Positions 22,436 to 34,328 of a DNA stretch of 64,000 bases are shown one piece after another. A model generated the notes under the pieces. It worked only from the letters and a program-made list of their open reading frames with translations. It was not told where the DNA came from and made no database searches. Within the stretch, counting starts at the first letter, position 1. The number at the start of each line of letters is the position of its first letter. The translations under genes and the position numbers were made by a program. This DNA is from Cryptomeria japonica (lineage: Eukaryota; Streptophyta; Pinopsida; Cupressales; Cupressaceae). The stretch spans positions 472,310,573-472,374,572 of the forward strand of contig NC_081409.1 in assembly GCF_030272615.1 (NCBI RefSeq), in the 5' to 3' direction.

Positions 22436-23829
22436 TGATGAAGCGGTGACAAAGTATGTTATTATTTATGTCAATATGTTCTCAAGAAGGTACACCGGTA
22501 TGCACTGGTATGAAGATTGGAAGCGATCTTGGTCAACTGGGATGGAGTGGACTGATGTCGGGGTTCGCTAAGTGTAACTACCAGTTGGTAGTCTCTGTTC
22601 AGTTTTAAGGGTTTTTGGTATGATCTGTGCGGTGCAGCTGATGGTGTTTTGTGAACATTAAGAATAAGGACCTGGATGCCATGTCAGCTGTGTGCATGTG
22701 AAGGATTTCCTTAAGGATTTTGTGCATTGAGATTGAATGCATTGAATGCCTACCTCGAGAATGTGCGATTTTCTGAGCGGTGTATGAAGAGTGCGTGATG
22801 GGTTACCGTTTTCCAGATGCGGTGAAGAATTGATGATGTAGAATGACTTGTAATCTATTTGAGATTGTTTCATTCTATGTAATGTGTTTGGATGGTCAAG
22901 ATTGGACCGCTTGTAATTGTAAACCTATATTGATTAGGGTTTAGGGTTTATGTTATTGACCTAATTCTTGTCTATAAGGTTGATGAGTTTTGATATTTTT
23001 TTTGTTGGCAAATGTTGTTTTTGTGTTTGTATATTAAGATACTTCCCAAAACAGAGTGTGAAACCTACAAAGTGTGATTGCAGAGGAGAGGAGCTAAAAA
23101 GGATTTGCCTTAGCAAGTAGTGTTGTTATCAGATCAAAGCTTTACCTATTGACTTCTAACCATTTCAACAGAAGGAAAATCCCTTGAATGGGTTGCTTTA
23201 ATAGGCTTGTTATAAATCCTCTAACCAGGTGACTCAAGTTCATTGAGTTCTTTAAATCCTCTAGCAAGGTAAACTTTAACAGGGTTTCAACCTTTAACAT
23301 GGTATATAGCCATCCCTTAACTAGGTGATCTTTAACAGGATCGGTTCCTAGCAGAAGCTTATTGTAAAGTCTTTAACCGGACTAGGCTCCTAACAGAGCG
23401 GACTTAAAAAGAGTTCAAAACAAGCTTGTGGGTATTCATCCCCACCATGGTTTTTCCCATTTGGGTTTCCATGTGAAAAATCTGTGTGTTATGAGTTGTG
23501 CATTTTTCATGTGATGATTGAGTATTCTTTGTTTAGGTGATTATGCATGCAGAGCAAATGGTTATGGTATTATTGATACAACACATGCATATGTATATGG
23601 GTGAAGTAGTTATCAAGTGTTGAATGATATTTGAAGTATTTAGTTTTACTAGTTTAAGTTGTCTGAAGTCTTACTATGTTTAACCAGTATTGCCATGGTT
23701 AAGTTCAGTGATGAAGACAACCAGTTAGGATTGTTTTAACTTGATAAGTTGTTGAGAAGTTTTTGTTTGTACTGATTCACCCCCCTCTCAGTACCAGTTA
23801 GGGTATTTTTTGTTCATTATTATTCATCA
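22436..23829 (+). mobile_element. 5' LTR of copia C
   Basis: 1394 bp, from TGTTGGCATATGATGAAG to ...TATTCATCA. It includes a double telo-box TTAGGGTTTAGGGTTTA (22934-22950) shortly before TCTATAAGG (22973). It also has about ten CTTTAACAGGGT-like units (23180-23400), the GTGGG...CCCAC hairpin (23428-23446) and ACTGATTCACCCCCCTCTCAG. It has a 12-base duplication (GGTATGCACT) that the 3' LTR lacks. Confidence 0.9.
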
Positions 23830-23831
23830 AT

Positions 23832-23843
23832 TGGTATCAGAGC
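23832..23843 (+). promoter_or_regulatory. Primer-binding site of copia C
   Basis: TGGTATCAGAGC, a perfect initiator-tRNA-Met primer site two bases after the LTR. Confidence 0.9.
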
Positions 23844-23900
23844 AACTCCAGGTCCTTGGTGATATAAGCTTAACCACTTGAGGTAAAAGATCCCACTTTA

Positions 23901-24807
23901 ATGATGAAGAGAGAAGATCCTAAGTTCAATAGAGATAACTTAAAAATATGGAAGGACAGAATGAAGATATATATCAAGAGTTTGGGTGCTCAACACTAGA
24001 GCTATGTTGAGAATGCTTATATAATCCCCACTAGCACTCTAACTGAAGATCAGAAAAGAGAGATTCAAGAAAATGGGCAAGTCATGGAAGCCCTTATTAG
24101 CCATATGTCCGATATTGAGTTCATTGATGTTTAAGATAAGGAAAATCCTAAGGATGTATGGGACACATTGGAAACCATTTATGGTGATGAGCCTTAGAGT
24201 AAATTTTGAAGACACGAGGATGGTTGAAGAGGAAACCATTCAACAATATGGCATAAGGATCAATACCATGGTTGGAGATATCAAGAGCATTGGTGGAACA
24301 ATTGAAGATGCCACCATTGTCAGTAAAGTTTTGAGATCATTGTTACTGGTCTATGCAATCAGAGTTTCTTCTATTCAGGAGCTAAGCTCTATTGACAAAA
24401 CCAAGGTATCCTTAGACTCTGTCATTGTAAAGTTGATTGCATATGAGTTGAATAGCTATGATGGCAATGTTCAGAAGACTGAGTTAGCCTTTAGAGCATC
24501 TACTGCACCAACCAGAAAAGGAAAAGAAGTAAGTACCAGTTATGAATCCAGGCAATATAGAGATATGGATGATGAAGAGATTTTGATGGAGTTTGAAGCT
24601 CTTCTTGCCAAGAGACTTCCAAAAGGCACCAGAAAATACAGAGGTAAGCTTCCTTTAAAATGTTTTTCCTGCAATAAGATAAGACATATAGCTGTTAACT
24701 GTCCTAACAATGACAATAAGGATAAACCAGAGAGGTTTAGAAAGTATAAAGGAGGAAATAGAAGAAATTGTCTTGTTGTAGTGGATGAAGGTGTTACTAA
24801 TGAATAA
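23901..24807 (+). pseudogene. Copia C gag
   Basis: It starts MMKREDPKFNRDNLKIWKDR (23901), the same gag type as copia A, with a stop (QH*SY) near 23998. Around 24134-24200 stops and an indel move the frame. A long open part to 24807 then includes TIQQYGIRIN, the acidic DDEEILMEFEALLAKRLPKG stretch, and the zinc knuckle KCFSCNKIRHIAVNCPN (about 24659-24709). The knuckle keeps all CCHC ligands but has Arg for the conserved Gly. It ends at VDEGVTNE*. Confidence 0.87.
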
Positions 24808-25738
24808 TCTAATGATGAAGAGAATGAGGACACAGTGTTTGTAGCTGTAAAGGAAGAAGTGTCTGATAAGAAAGCACTTGTCTCTCGCATTGACAACTAT
24901 AATGAGTGGATTATTGATAGTGGTTGTTCTCACCACATGACTGGTGACCAGGGAAAGTTTCTGTCTCTAGAAGAATATGATGGAGGTGTTTTCAAATTTG
25001 GTAATGATGCACCTTGCTTGGTAAAAGGTAAAGGATCCATCTCACTGAATGGAAAGAGCAGTGCGGATGATGTCTACTAGGTAGAAGGTCTTAAGCACAA
25101 CCTTTTGAGTGTTGCTTAGCTAAATGATAAAGGACTCATTCTGGAGTTCAAAGGTGGAGTTTGCAATATAATTGGAAAGAATGGTGAAATTATTGCCACT
25201 GGTAAGAAGACCGGAGGTAACATATTTCAGTTGAATGCCAAGATTAGTCGGTGTCTGATGGCAAAGTTTGATGAAAGTTGGATATGGCATAAGAGACTTT
25301 GTCATATGAACTTTGATAATATTGTAAAGGCTAGTAAGATCAAGGCAGTAAGAGGATTGCCTTTGCTGAACAAACCGGAGAATTCTTTTGTGCAAAGAAT
25401 GTCAACTTGGGAAGATGTCTTCCTCAACATTCAAAGGTAAGTCTTTTTCAGTAGAAAACTTACTTGATCTTGTGTACACCAATCTGTGTGGTCCTATGAA
25501 AACTAGAAGTATTCAGGGAGATCGGTATTTCATGATTCTTACTGATGATTTCTCAAGAATGATGTGGGTCACATTATTGAAAGACAAGTCTGAGGCATTT
25601 GGAAAGTTCAAAGCCTTTAGAGCATTGGTTGAGAAGGAGAGCGACATAAGAATAAAGTGTCTTAGAACCGATCAATTCACTTCTTATGAATTCAACAAGT
25701 ACTGTGAAGAGAGCAGTATCAAGAGGCAATTGTATGCC
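24808..25738 (+). pseudogene. Copia C protease and integrase, N-terminal part
   Basis: The protease keeps the catalytic motif WIIDSGCSHHMTGD (about 24909), the only intact one among A, B and C. Stops at 25078 and 25120 follow. Integrase begins with IWHKRLCHMNFDNI. A frameshift near 25388 comes before CKECQLGKMSS, then DLVYTNLCGPM, LTDDFSRMMWVTL and IKCLRTDQF. The frame reaches SIKRQLYA, where insertion D begins. The remaining integrase is at 32097. Confidence 0.87.
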
Positions 25739-28351
25739 TGTTACCCCTATATTTTTTCTCGTGGCTAAATCGTCATAATCAGCTAAAAAACAACTATTGC
25801 TAATGTTTTAATGTTGAAAGTGTTGGTCACCTTTGTTCAAACTTTCAAGCACCCTCTTGGACATCCCCTACTTGCCAGTCACAAAGAAGTAATTGTTTTT
25901 CAAATTATGTGAAAGATGACATAAAATCCTTTTGCAGAGATAATTTTAACATCCTCTTCTCCAAAATGACCAGTTTTTATGGCCAAACTCCATGTCGGCC
26001 GAGAGATTTTAATTGTTTAATTTTTGGATTACCCATATGCCCAAACAATTAAATCTTAATTTTTATGTGTCATATGCAAAAATGATTTCTGGGTTATGCT
26101 CTAATCAACTTTTTATTCTACAGTTAAAATTTCATAAGAAATAGAGCTCCCAGTAAAAAGTTATGTAGATTTTTCTATGGCAACCGAAAAGAACAATTGT
26201 CATTGAACTTAAACCTTGAACCTTTTCAAAGTTCAAAATTCGGGTTCAAGTTCAAAGTTCGTAGGTTCAAAGTGTGGATGTTTTTAAAAAATGATCATCA
26301 AGCTGAGAGTAAAAGTGTTTGGATGACTTTTGAGATAGACACACTAACACATACAAAGTCCAACCTTCATGTTACAAAGGAAGATTCAGCTTTTTGAAAG
26401 ATGGATTTAATTATTAATTCATATGTTGATAACAAATGATAGCAGTTGATAATATTTTCAAAAAATTGTTTCAGCAACTCATGGTATTACAAAAAATCTG
26501 AAGAGTTACAATCCTCCTCTATTATAAAGAGAACTTTGTCATAAAATAAAACTCATTCCTTCAAATGGTAGTGCAAAGTCATGATCCATGTGCAAGTTTT
26601 GACATGTATATTGTTTATAGTTTTCAATGCAACCTATAACCATGGATTTTCTAAGATAGAAAAAGAAGTCTTGGTGCAGGGGGCATAGCTTTTAATTGCA
26701 CCATTGGATTTCACTACATTTTTGATAGGTTTTATAAACCCTAGTTTTATAAATCCTCACTGAAGCGATTGGACAAATATTATCGCCTTCAAAATTTATT
26801 GATCTCTAAGTACGAGTCTATACAAATTTCTAAGAAAAGTATTATTATGAGAATCTCACGTTTGAAATGGAGATATAAAATAAATGACCACCTGTCAACA
26901 CATAATTAGATGTGTTTAAATTACATTCTCTTCAAATATTTCTTAGAAAGGAATGGAGGATAAAAGATTTGAAGCAAAATTAAAGAGTTGTCGGAAGAAA
27001 ATAGAAGATAAAGGAAAAGATTAATTAAAAATCTTTTCAAGAATCAGTTATTGATAATTGAAATTCTCAGCTATATATATGTAATGAAAGAAAGGAGAAA
27101 GGGTTCTTCTTTTCTTTTCTTTCTCTTTCTGCTGTAAAAAAAGAAGGGGCAACATTGTTTTCTGGACTACATAGTTTTGTTTTTCAGAAGTGTTGAGTCT
27201 ATGAGCTCACATTTTTGGGCATTGATAGAATGAAGAAGATTTTGTTGATCTGTGGATTTGTCAATATTTTCTTTTTATTACAATGAGCTTTGTCTCTCTT
27301 GTAATTTCTTTTCATTGCCTTTTCTATTACATCAAACTATGTATATGCATTTGATTCTGAAACTTTGATTTCAGAAATAATTTGTATTTGGAAAGAAATC
27401 TGTCGTTAACTCTTTGTCTGGGTATGCTAATCCCCCTTTGTCCTTTGAGGCATGAGAGAGACTCGATCAGAGTCCAAAACATTTTTATTTATTGGAAAGG
27501 GTATTTTCCTTGGTGTGGATAATTAAACTGTGGTTTACTTATCTTCATTCACTTAATTATAAATCTACTATTCATGTCTGTGTCATGGCTATGAGCAGAT
27601 GTTAGTTGCCTTTATTGCTTTCTGGTTAAAAGCATATTCAGAAAATATATATTTTTATCCAATGAAGGGAGTTGTACTTTCATATCAAAATTCAGAAAGC
27701 ACTTGCACTCACCATTGCAAGTGACTCAACTGTTGGTTCTAGTTTTTGTCTTTCAATTTGGGCATTCAGGAGTGTTGCCCCCATATTTGGCCTACATAAA
27801 ATTTGAACTATAAATCAGTGTCAGTGTCGAGTAAAGGTCCAATAGCTATTTTTGCGTAAAAAATGAACACGCAATCCAAGGTCCTTACTAGTCAGAATAT
27901 GAAAAATGAAAGAATTTTGAAAATTATCAGAAATTGAGGGAAATCACTTGACAGTCAGGATCTAAACGTCATTTTATATCGTGTGGCCAACTTTCACCTG
28001 AACCCAGTTCATACTTTGTCATATTTTAAACTTTCAATTTTCGATGTCTGTTGTCCCCAAATGAATAAAATATCTCATTTAAGGTTTTATCATGAGGCGT
28101 AAATAATTGTGTGGATCTAATTTTAGGACCTAACTCCTTACTGTTTGAAAGTTATGCTATTTTTCCCAACCAAAGCAATAAATTTAAATATTTAAATTAT
28201 TTTTCAAATAATAATTTAATATTTTAAATTATTTTAATATGTCTGGTCATTTGCGATAAAAAGCTGTTTAAAAATATTGATTACATTCTTCCTTGATCCC
28301 TCTCAGTGGCCAATGGTTTCCAAGATGTACTCGATTGTTCGTTGAAGCGGG
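25739..28351. other. Left part of D, no gene seen
   Basis: AT-rich sequence without recognisable coding. Notable are a TATA-like CAGCTATATATATG (27068-27081), followed by purine- then pyrimidine-rich sequence (GAAAGGAGAAAGGG, then TTCTTTTCTTTTCTTTCTC, 27088-27130). This looks like a promoter and leader. Confidence 0.5.
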
Positions 28352-28579
28352 AGGTTAGAAATGCTCAATTTTTTAGCATTCTTAACCTCATTTTTCAACC
28401 TTTTGTCAAAAAGGTTAGAAATGCTCACTTTTTGAGCATTTCTAACCCGTATTTCTAACCTATCACAAAAAGGTTAAGAATGCTAAAAAATTGAGCATTT
28501 CTAACCTCATTTCTTAACCTTATGGGCCCCACTTTGTCAAGAAGGTTAGAAATGCTCAATTTTTGAGCATTCTTAACCT
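28352..28579. repeat. Array of four hairpin palindromes in D
   Basis: Four palindromes of 36-37 bp lie at 28352-28388, 28412-28447, 28471-28507 and 28543-28579. Each has an arm AGGTTAGAAATGCTCA (or AGGTTAAGAATGCTA) and its inverse, around a short A/T loop. The spacers are partly palindromic too (AACCTTTTGTCAAAAAGGTT, 28397-28416). The whole array can therefore fold in alternative registers. No similar unit occurs elsewhere in the window. Confidence 0.9.
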
Positions 28580-28811
28580 CTTATAGATTTTATCAAAGAA
28601 GAATATTTTAAAAAGGGAAAAAAAGAGAAAAATGAAAGAAAACTGCAAACAACAGGTTATGAGCATTCAAAATGAATTGAAGAAGAGAGGGAGTTCATCA
28701 GATGTTAAAGTTGTAGTTACACTGGAGACATAATTGTAGATTAAGGCAGCATTCACATGCCATGAAATGTAAATATGTATGCGAAATATGGAAGGCATAG
28801 ACAAGCTACAA

Positions 28812-30765
28812 ACCATTTGACATAGTGTCTCACAAAGATGCCATCTTATGGCTATCAAAATTGTAGTTCATACACACAATGGAGTTATTGGAAATGTTCT
28901 CACATTTACTAGCCATATATTGATCTTCATACAAGCTGAATTTAATTGCACAGACAATGCACTTCAACGTTGCAAACCTTGGCAGCCCAGACAATGCATG
29001 TGAACAATTTTGGCAGGTTTGAAGGCAACGTAAAGTATAGAAAATGTATGACAATTGTTTGTCATAATCTCTCAAAGAATCATGGTCTCATGTAAACTAC
29101 ACATGGCAGCACATGTATGCTTTGGCAGAACCCCTCAAAGGAACGTGGTCTCATGCCATAAACATATGACAATGCATGTAGACTGTGGTAGACATTAATA
29201 CCAGCAAATGAATTGTTTGACAAAATTCTTCAATGGTGCTGCAGATCATGGAAAATGTGAATGCACAAACCCACGCATGTAAACTGTTTGATAGACTCTC
29301 TCAAAGAAACGTGGTCTCATGTAAATGATGCATTTCCACGCATGTCAACTGTTTGTCAGAACTCCTCAAAGAAATGTGGTCTCATGGCATGGAAATGAGT
29401 AAGGTCAATTTTCACAACCTTTTCCAGCATCCTCCATGCCAATGATAAACTAGAATGTTCAAACCAAAAAGCAAATGCATACTCTCGTGACACGCAAGTT
29501 ATTATATCTTCAGCCCTGCAACTTACGTATTCACAATGGCAAATAAGAGAATGCTCCTCAATGATTCCAATGTACCTGAATTTCTTGACTGAATGCCTTG
29601 CAGGAATGTGGTTTTATTTACTGCAATGATTACAAGATGTGGAAGCATGGATATCACACAGTAACGTTTGACATAATACCTCCAAGATATGTCATCGCAT
29701 GGAACACAATGACTGCACGATATATGTGAAATGAATTAGTGGAAAAGGAATTAACTTTCATGAGAGTACATAAAGGTGGACACATAGAGGAGCCATGTGA
29801 AACGTTTGATAGAATGCCTCAATAGACTACCACGCAACATGTGGGATCAAAGACAGTGGCCTAAATTGTTTGATAGGTTGCCTCAAAGAAATGTCATTCT
29901 ATCAGATGCAAATATTGCAAGTTGTACCAAATGAACTTGTTGAAAAAGCTTTAGAAACTTCAGCAAATGTGACTGGCAGACGTAAAACCAAATTCCACAA
30001 CCATTGCCCATGCTAAAATGGTAGCTTTAGAATAGAGCATAATGCGAGGATATACCCAAATTTCCAATAGACATCCATCTATGCATAATAATGGAAGAAT
30101 TGCATAGGTGTTGTGGTCACAACCGCTCTGGTAGATGAGGTTGCAAATTTGTAAGTTCACACAAGGCAAGTGAACTATATGGCAGAATAGCTCGAAAAGA
30201 TATCTTATTTCAAGGATTGAAAGAAAATGATGGAAATATGAATGCAAAATGGATTGCACAAGGAAGCTCTCCAAATTTTCAATCTAATAAAGCTCTCTCA
30301 AACACATCCTCACATCATGTAGCTATGGTGGAAAAGTCGATAGAATGCCTCAAGGAGTCAACTTCTCAAATTATATGATGATTGCATGGCCAATACCATG
30401 AAGTGTTTGTAGAGCTTCCGAATGTGGAAGAACAAACAATGCTACAAAATATGGAAACATACACCAAGCACATGAATTCTTTGTTAGAGTGCCTTGAAGA
30501 GATTTCATCCCAGGAATGTAATGAAATGATGGTAGTAATACACACGTGCACTCATTGGAAAAGTGATAGAACCACCCTCCATGCCTCACAAAATGAAAAC
30601 TTTGAAAAAGAGTTTGTAAACTGATCAAAGCACTAAATAAATGAGGATTTTTGTTAGATATAAAACCATGGTCGTCATACATGAAGAATGTGAAGCATAA
30701 GACAAAAAATTCTATTCATTTTACATAATGCCTCGAATTCATCTCACGGCTTGCAGTGATCTCAA
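28812..30765 (+). pseudogene. Decayed tandem pentatricopeptide-repeat (PPR) array in D
   Basis: At least 14 sites on the plus strand translate to the PPR phrase F-D-x-M-P-x-R-x-V-V-S-W. Examples are FDIVSHKDAILW (28815), FGRTPQRNVVSC (29124), FDKILQWCCRSW (29213), FDRLSQRNVVSC (29285), FVRTPQRNVVSW (29351), FDIIPPRYVIAWNTMTARY (29668), FDRLPQRNVILS (29870) and VDRMPQGVNFSN (30331). Two units extend into the second helix as NELVEKELTF and, after an indel, NELVEKALET. Spacing between neighbours is often 60-78 bp, shorter than the 93-105 bp of normal PPR, so helix B is usually deleted. Stops and indels occur in almost every unit. It resembles plant organellar PLS-type PPR sequence; no intact protein remains. 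Confidence 0.78.
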
Positions 30766-32096
30766 ACAAATGTAATGGCATGACTCATGGATCACATTGA
30801 TCACAAGGAATAGACAAATATATTTGTTGGGAAGATCTAAGTGCAAAGCTTGTGGAGCCATAGTCAAGGAACTTTAAGGGGTTGGCAGATTGCAACACTA
30901 ATTTCACGAACCTCAACCATCATTCTCCAACCACAATAGAATGACACACAAGAGCTAGGAGACCATAGAAATAATGTCATGAACATGATAACGTCCTCAT
31001 CATATAAGCCTTTTTATTGTTCAAAGAAATATTATGTTCATGATGGATAAGGATGTTCGAGAGCTTGTAGGCATGAATTTAGATGGTGAGATGACTATGA
31101 GATCAAATGAAGCAAATGAAGATGAAGGCCACCTCGAAAAAATCAACAAATGAATTATTTCTTCAATATAATGGGTTTGATATTATTTTCATAAAAAGTG
31201 ACTTATATCTCTTATCGTAACCCAAGGTTAGAAAGTTGACTTCTTCTATGCATAAAAGTGTAGGCTAGTAACTCATTGAAATTTACATAGAAAATAGTTA
31301 GTTATTAACCCAGGATTAAAGTTAGTTACTAAGGTGGTTATTCTGGGAAGCCTATAAATACAAGGCTACTTGTAATGTAAAGGGGGGAGGACTTTTTACA
31401 GAAGGGAAAACTCTATTGGAATTCCAGGAAAAACTTGTAATGACATTTTGATTTGCACTATGTATAGATAGGATTTTGGACTTGTATATTTCCAAAAGGA
31501 TAATGAAGAATACATTTTAGTTCGTGTGTTCTAAATGTATTCGTGTGTTATTATTGCCGATTTCTCGTATGTCAAATTGATAGTCTTTTTATGCATATGT
31601 GATTTATACAATTGACGTGATGATGCACAAGCAACCTTTGGTATCTCAATTTGAATGTGTTGAAGTATCTTATCTTTGCGTATGTTGAGATTTGTTATTC
31701 TTCTTTATCATCATCTCATGGATAAGAATATTACGTTACAAAATCCCCTTATAAATTGTTGCAAATATTGAGAAATCTCAGTTGATGGTCGTATGTCTAT
31801 TGTTGGGGTTTCTGTTATTTATCTTCTTTAAGTTCTATGTTTTCTCCATTTATGTACTTTCAGGTTAAAAGTACACAAAAATCCTAAACACCCCTATCAT
31901 ATGAGGGAGTTACCCCTCTCAAATGCAGAGGAAGATCATGTTTCATAGAACGATCTCTCCAACTGTTGGAATGTTTGTCACTGTTTATCGGGCGAACAGG
32001 GTCAATTTCAGGTAAACGACCACAGTGACAAATCTGTTTACCAACAGGGAGTCATTTTTGAAAGGTATTTAAGAAGGAAAAATATGTTTACCAACA
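30766..32096. other. Right part of D, no gene seen
   Basis: A possible promoter CCTATAAATACAAGG (31351-31365) is followed by purine-rich AAAGGGGGGAGGA (31379-31391). Near the end TGTTTACCAACA occurs twice (32034-32046 and 32085-32096), the second copy being D's terminus. An inverted pair TTTGTCACTG / CAGTGACAAA lies at 31974 and 32021. No coding recognised. Confidence 0.5.
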
Positions 32097-34328
32097 ATGC
32101 CCCAAGGACACCACAATAGAATGGCATAGCAGAAAGGAATAATAGGACTGTAGTTGAAGCGGTTAGAACAATGGTGCTAATCCAAGGAAAGGTAGCTCAC
32201 ACCTTTTGGAGAGAAGCGATGAGCGCTACAGTCTATACTATGAACCGAGTACTCATAAAGAAAGGTAAAGATAAAAATCCTTATGAGTATTGGACTGAGA
32301 AGACTCCCACTGTGAGTTATTTTAAAGTATTTGGTAGTAAGTGTTATATCAAGAGAGGTGAGCATCTGAGCAAGTTTGATGCTAAATGTGATGAAGGAAT
32401 ATTTATGGGATATTCCACAAAGAGAAAAACTCTCAAGTGCTACAATAATAGGACTTAGAAAATTGTTGAGCGTATCAATGTCAGGGTTGATGAATCCCCT
32501 GAGGAGCCAGAGGAAACCTGTAGCGAGAAAGCAGAAGATGAACTGGGTGTAACCTTCTAGGAACTAGTTAAGAAAGAAACAAGAAAAGACCTCAGTGTTC
32601 CTGTATCGGTAGAAGCTACAGTAGGTGAAGAAGAAGATGGAGAAGAAGAAGAAGAGGAAAAGCAAGCAGAATGAGCTAGAGTCAATCCTAGATATGTGAA
32701 ACTACATCATGATCCGAAGCAGATCATAGGAGATAAAGATGCAGGGATACTCACAAGAAGAAAGGTAAAAGAGAACTTTTACATGGTTTCTGAATTTGAG
32801 CCTAAGACCACTAGGGAGGCACTTACCAATGAAAACTGGACAAAGGCAATGGAAGAGGAGATGGAACAAATAGAAAAGAATGCAACATGTTCCTTGGTAC
32901 CCATACCAGAACACAAGAAATGTAATAGGTACCAAATTCTTCAGGAATAAGCTAAATGAAGAAGGCACAGTTGTAAGGAACAAGGCAAGACTTGTATGCA
33001 AGGGATATGCTCAGGAAGAAGGAGAAGACTATGAAGAAACCTTTTCCCCATTGGATAGACTACAAGGTGTTTGAATGCTACTTGCATTTGCAACATTTAA
33101 ATGATTCAAGGTATACCAGATGGATGTGAAGTCTGCATTCTTGAATGGAATCCTAGAAGAGGAAGTGTATATTGAGCAACCAGATGGGTTTTCCTTATCA
33201 GAAGATAGTAACATGGTTTGTAGATTACACAAGGCCTTGTATGGATTGAAACAAGCACCAAGGGCATGGTATGAATAGTTACACTCTCATCTTATGAAAA
33301 TAGGATTTCAGAGAACAAGTGAGGATAACAACATCTACCTAAAATCTGAAGGTAATCGGATTCTGATTTGTGAAGTGTTTGTAGATGACATAATCTATGG
33401 AGGAGATGATGAAATGAGCCATGCATTTGCAGATGAAATGAAGAAAGAGTTTGAGATGTCTCTCATTGGAGAGATAAAGTTCTTCATTGGTTTACAGATT
33501 CAACAAATGAAAGAGGGTATCTTTATTACCCAAGCTAAGTATGTCAAAGAGGTATTGAAGACCTTTGGCATGGAGGAAAGCAAACCGGTTGGTACACCGA
33601 TGGAAATTGGTTGTAAATTGACTAAGGAAGATGATTCTACGTTGGTGAATGAGGAGTACCGTTCAATGATCGATAAGCTGCACTATGTGGTACACAATAG
33701 ACCGGACATTGCTCATGCAGTGGGCATAGTAGCTCATTTTTAGAAGAGTCCAAGAGAATCCCACTTGGTAGTGGTAAAGAGGATTCTTAGATATCTGAAA
33801 GGGACTGTTGACTATGGATTGTGGTATCCATATTATGGTGATTTTAATCTCAAGTTATTTACCAATACAGATTGGGCAGGTAATGTGGATGACCGGAAGA
33901 GCACAAATAGTGGAGCATTCTTTCTTGGTGGAAGATTAGTGTCCTGGATGAGAAAGAAGTAGAGCTGTATTTTTTAGTCTATAGCTAAAGTAGAATATGT
34001 GGTTGCATTTATGAACTGCACTCAAGCAATCTGGATGAAGCATGTACTGAATGGCTTCAAAGTGCCTATATCTGAACCGGTGAGTATTTTCTGTGATAAT
34101 ACTAGTGCAATCAATATTTCCAAAAATCTGGTATTGCATGCTAGGACAAAGCACATTGAAATCAAGTATCATTTCTTGAGAGAAAAGGTTCAGAATAAAG
34201 AGGTTGTATTAGAACATGTTTCCAGTAAGGAGCAACTAGTAGACATATTCACTAAGCCCTTACTGAAGACTACATTTACCTATTTGAGAGGTGAATTAGG
34301 GGTTCTACCCCTTCATGAAGTAAACTAA
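32097..34328 (+). pseudogene. Copia C integrase end, reverse transcriptase and RNase H
   Basis: This continues the integrase with NAPRTPQ*NGIAERNNRTVV (the catalytic Glu is present) and GIFMGYSTK. An acidic linker follows (about 32500-32680). RT runs from about 32700: [47 protein letters not shown], and the FVDDIIYGG box at 33375. There is a frameshift near 32920 and stops at 33073, 33277 and 33741. RNase H has LFTNTDWAGNVDDRKS (first Asp replaced by Asn) and SWMRKK*. The C-terminus is intact at TKHIEIKYHFLREKV...LVDIFTKPLLK, ending at 34328. This is the only one of A, B and C with an undisturbed RNase H tail. Confidence 0.9.

Larger units (their letters stand above)
25739..32096. mobile_element. 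Insertion D, TG...CA termini, carries PPR-derived repeats
   Basis: D starts TGTTACCCCTATATTTTTTC and ends ...TATGTTTACCAACA, with a perfect 5-bp duplication ATGCC (25734-25738 and 32097-32101). Removing D and one copy restores the integrase frame (K-R-Q-L-Y-A-P-R-T-P). The termini and duplication are those of an LTR-type integration. I could not find a second LTR copy, a primer site or retroelement coding inside. It may be a non-autonomous (LARD-like) element with diverged LTRs, a very long solo LTR, or a composite. It contains a hairpin array (28352-28579) and a decayed PPR array (28812-30765). Orientation is undetermined. Confidence 0.8.

Noticed and set aside
22658-22873. Minus-strand frame repeated at 34902-35096
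   Set aside because: It recurs only because both copies are the LTR of copia C. It differs by indels and has no domain.
25739-28351. 5' LTR of D ending near 27130
   Set aside because: A TATA-like site and purine/pyrimidine tracts suggested an LTR, but no matching copy or TACCAACA end was found there.
28352-28579. CRISPR-like array
   Set aside because: Regular repeats with spacers, but the repeats are full palindromes, the spacers are related to one another, there are no cas genes, and the context is a plant genome.
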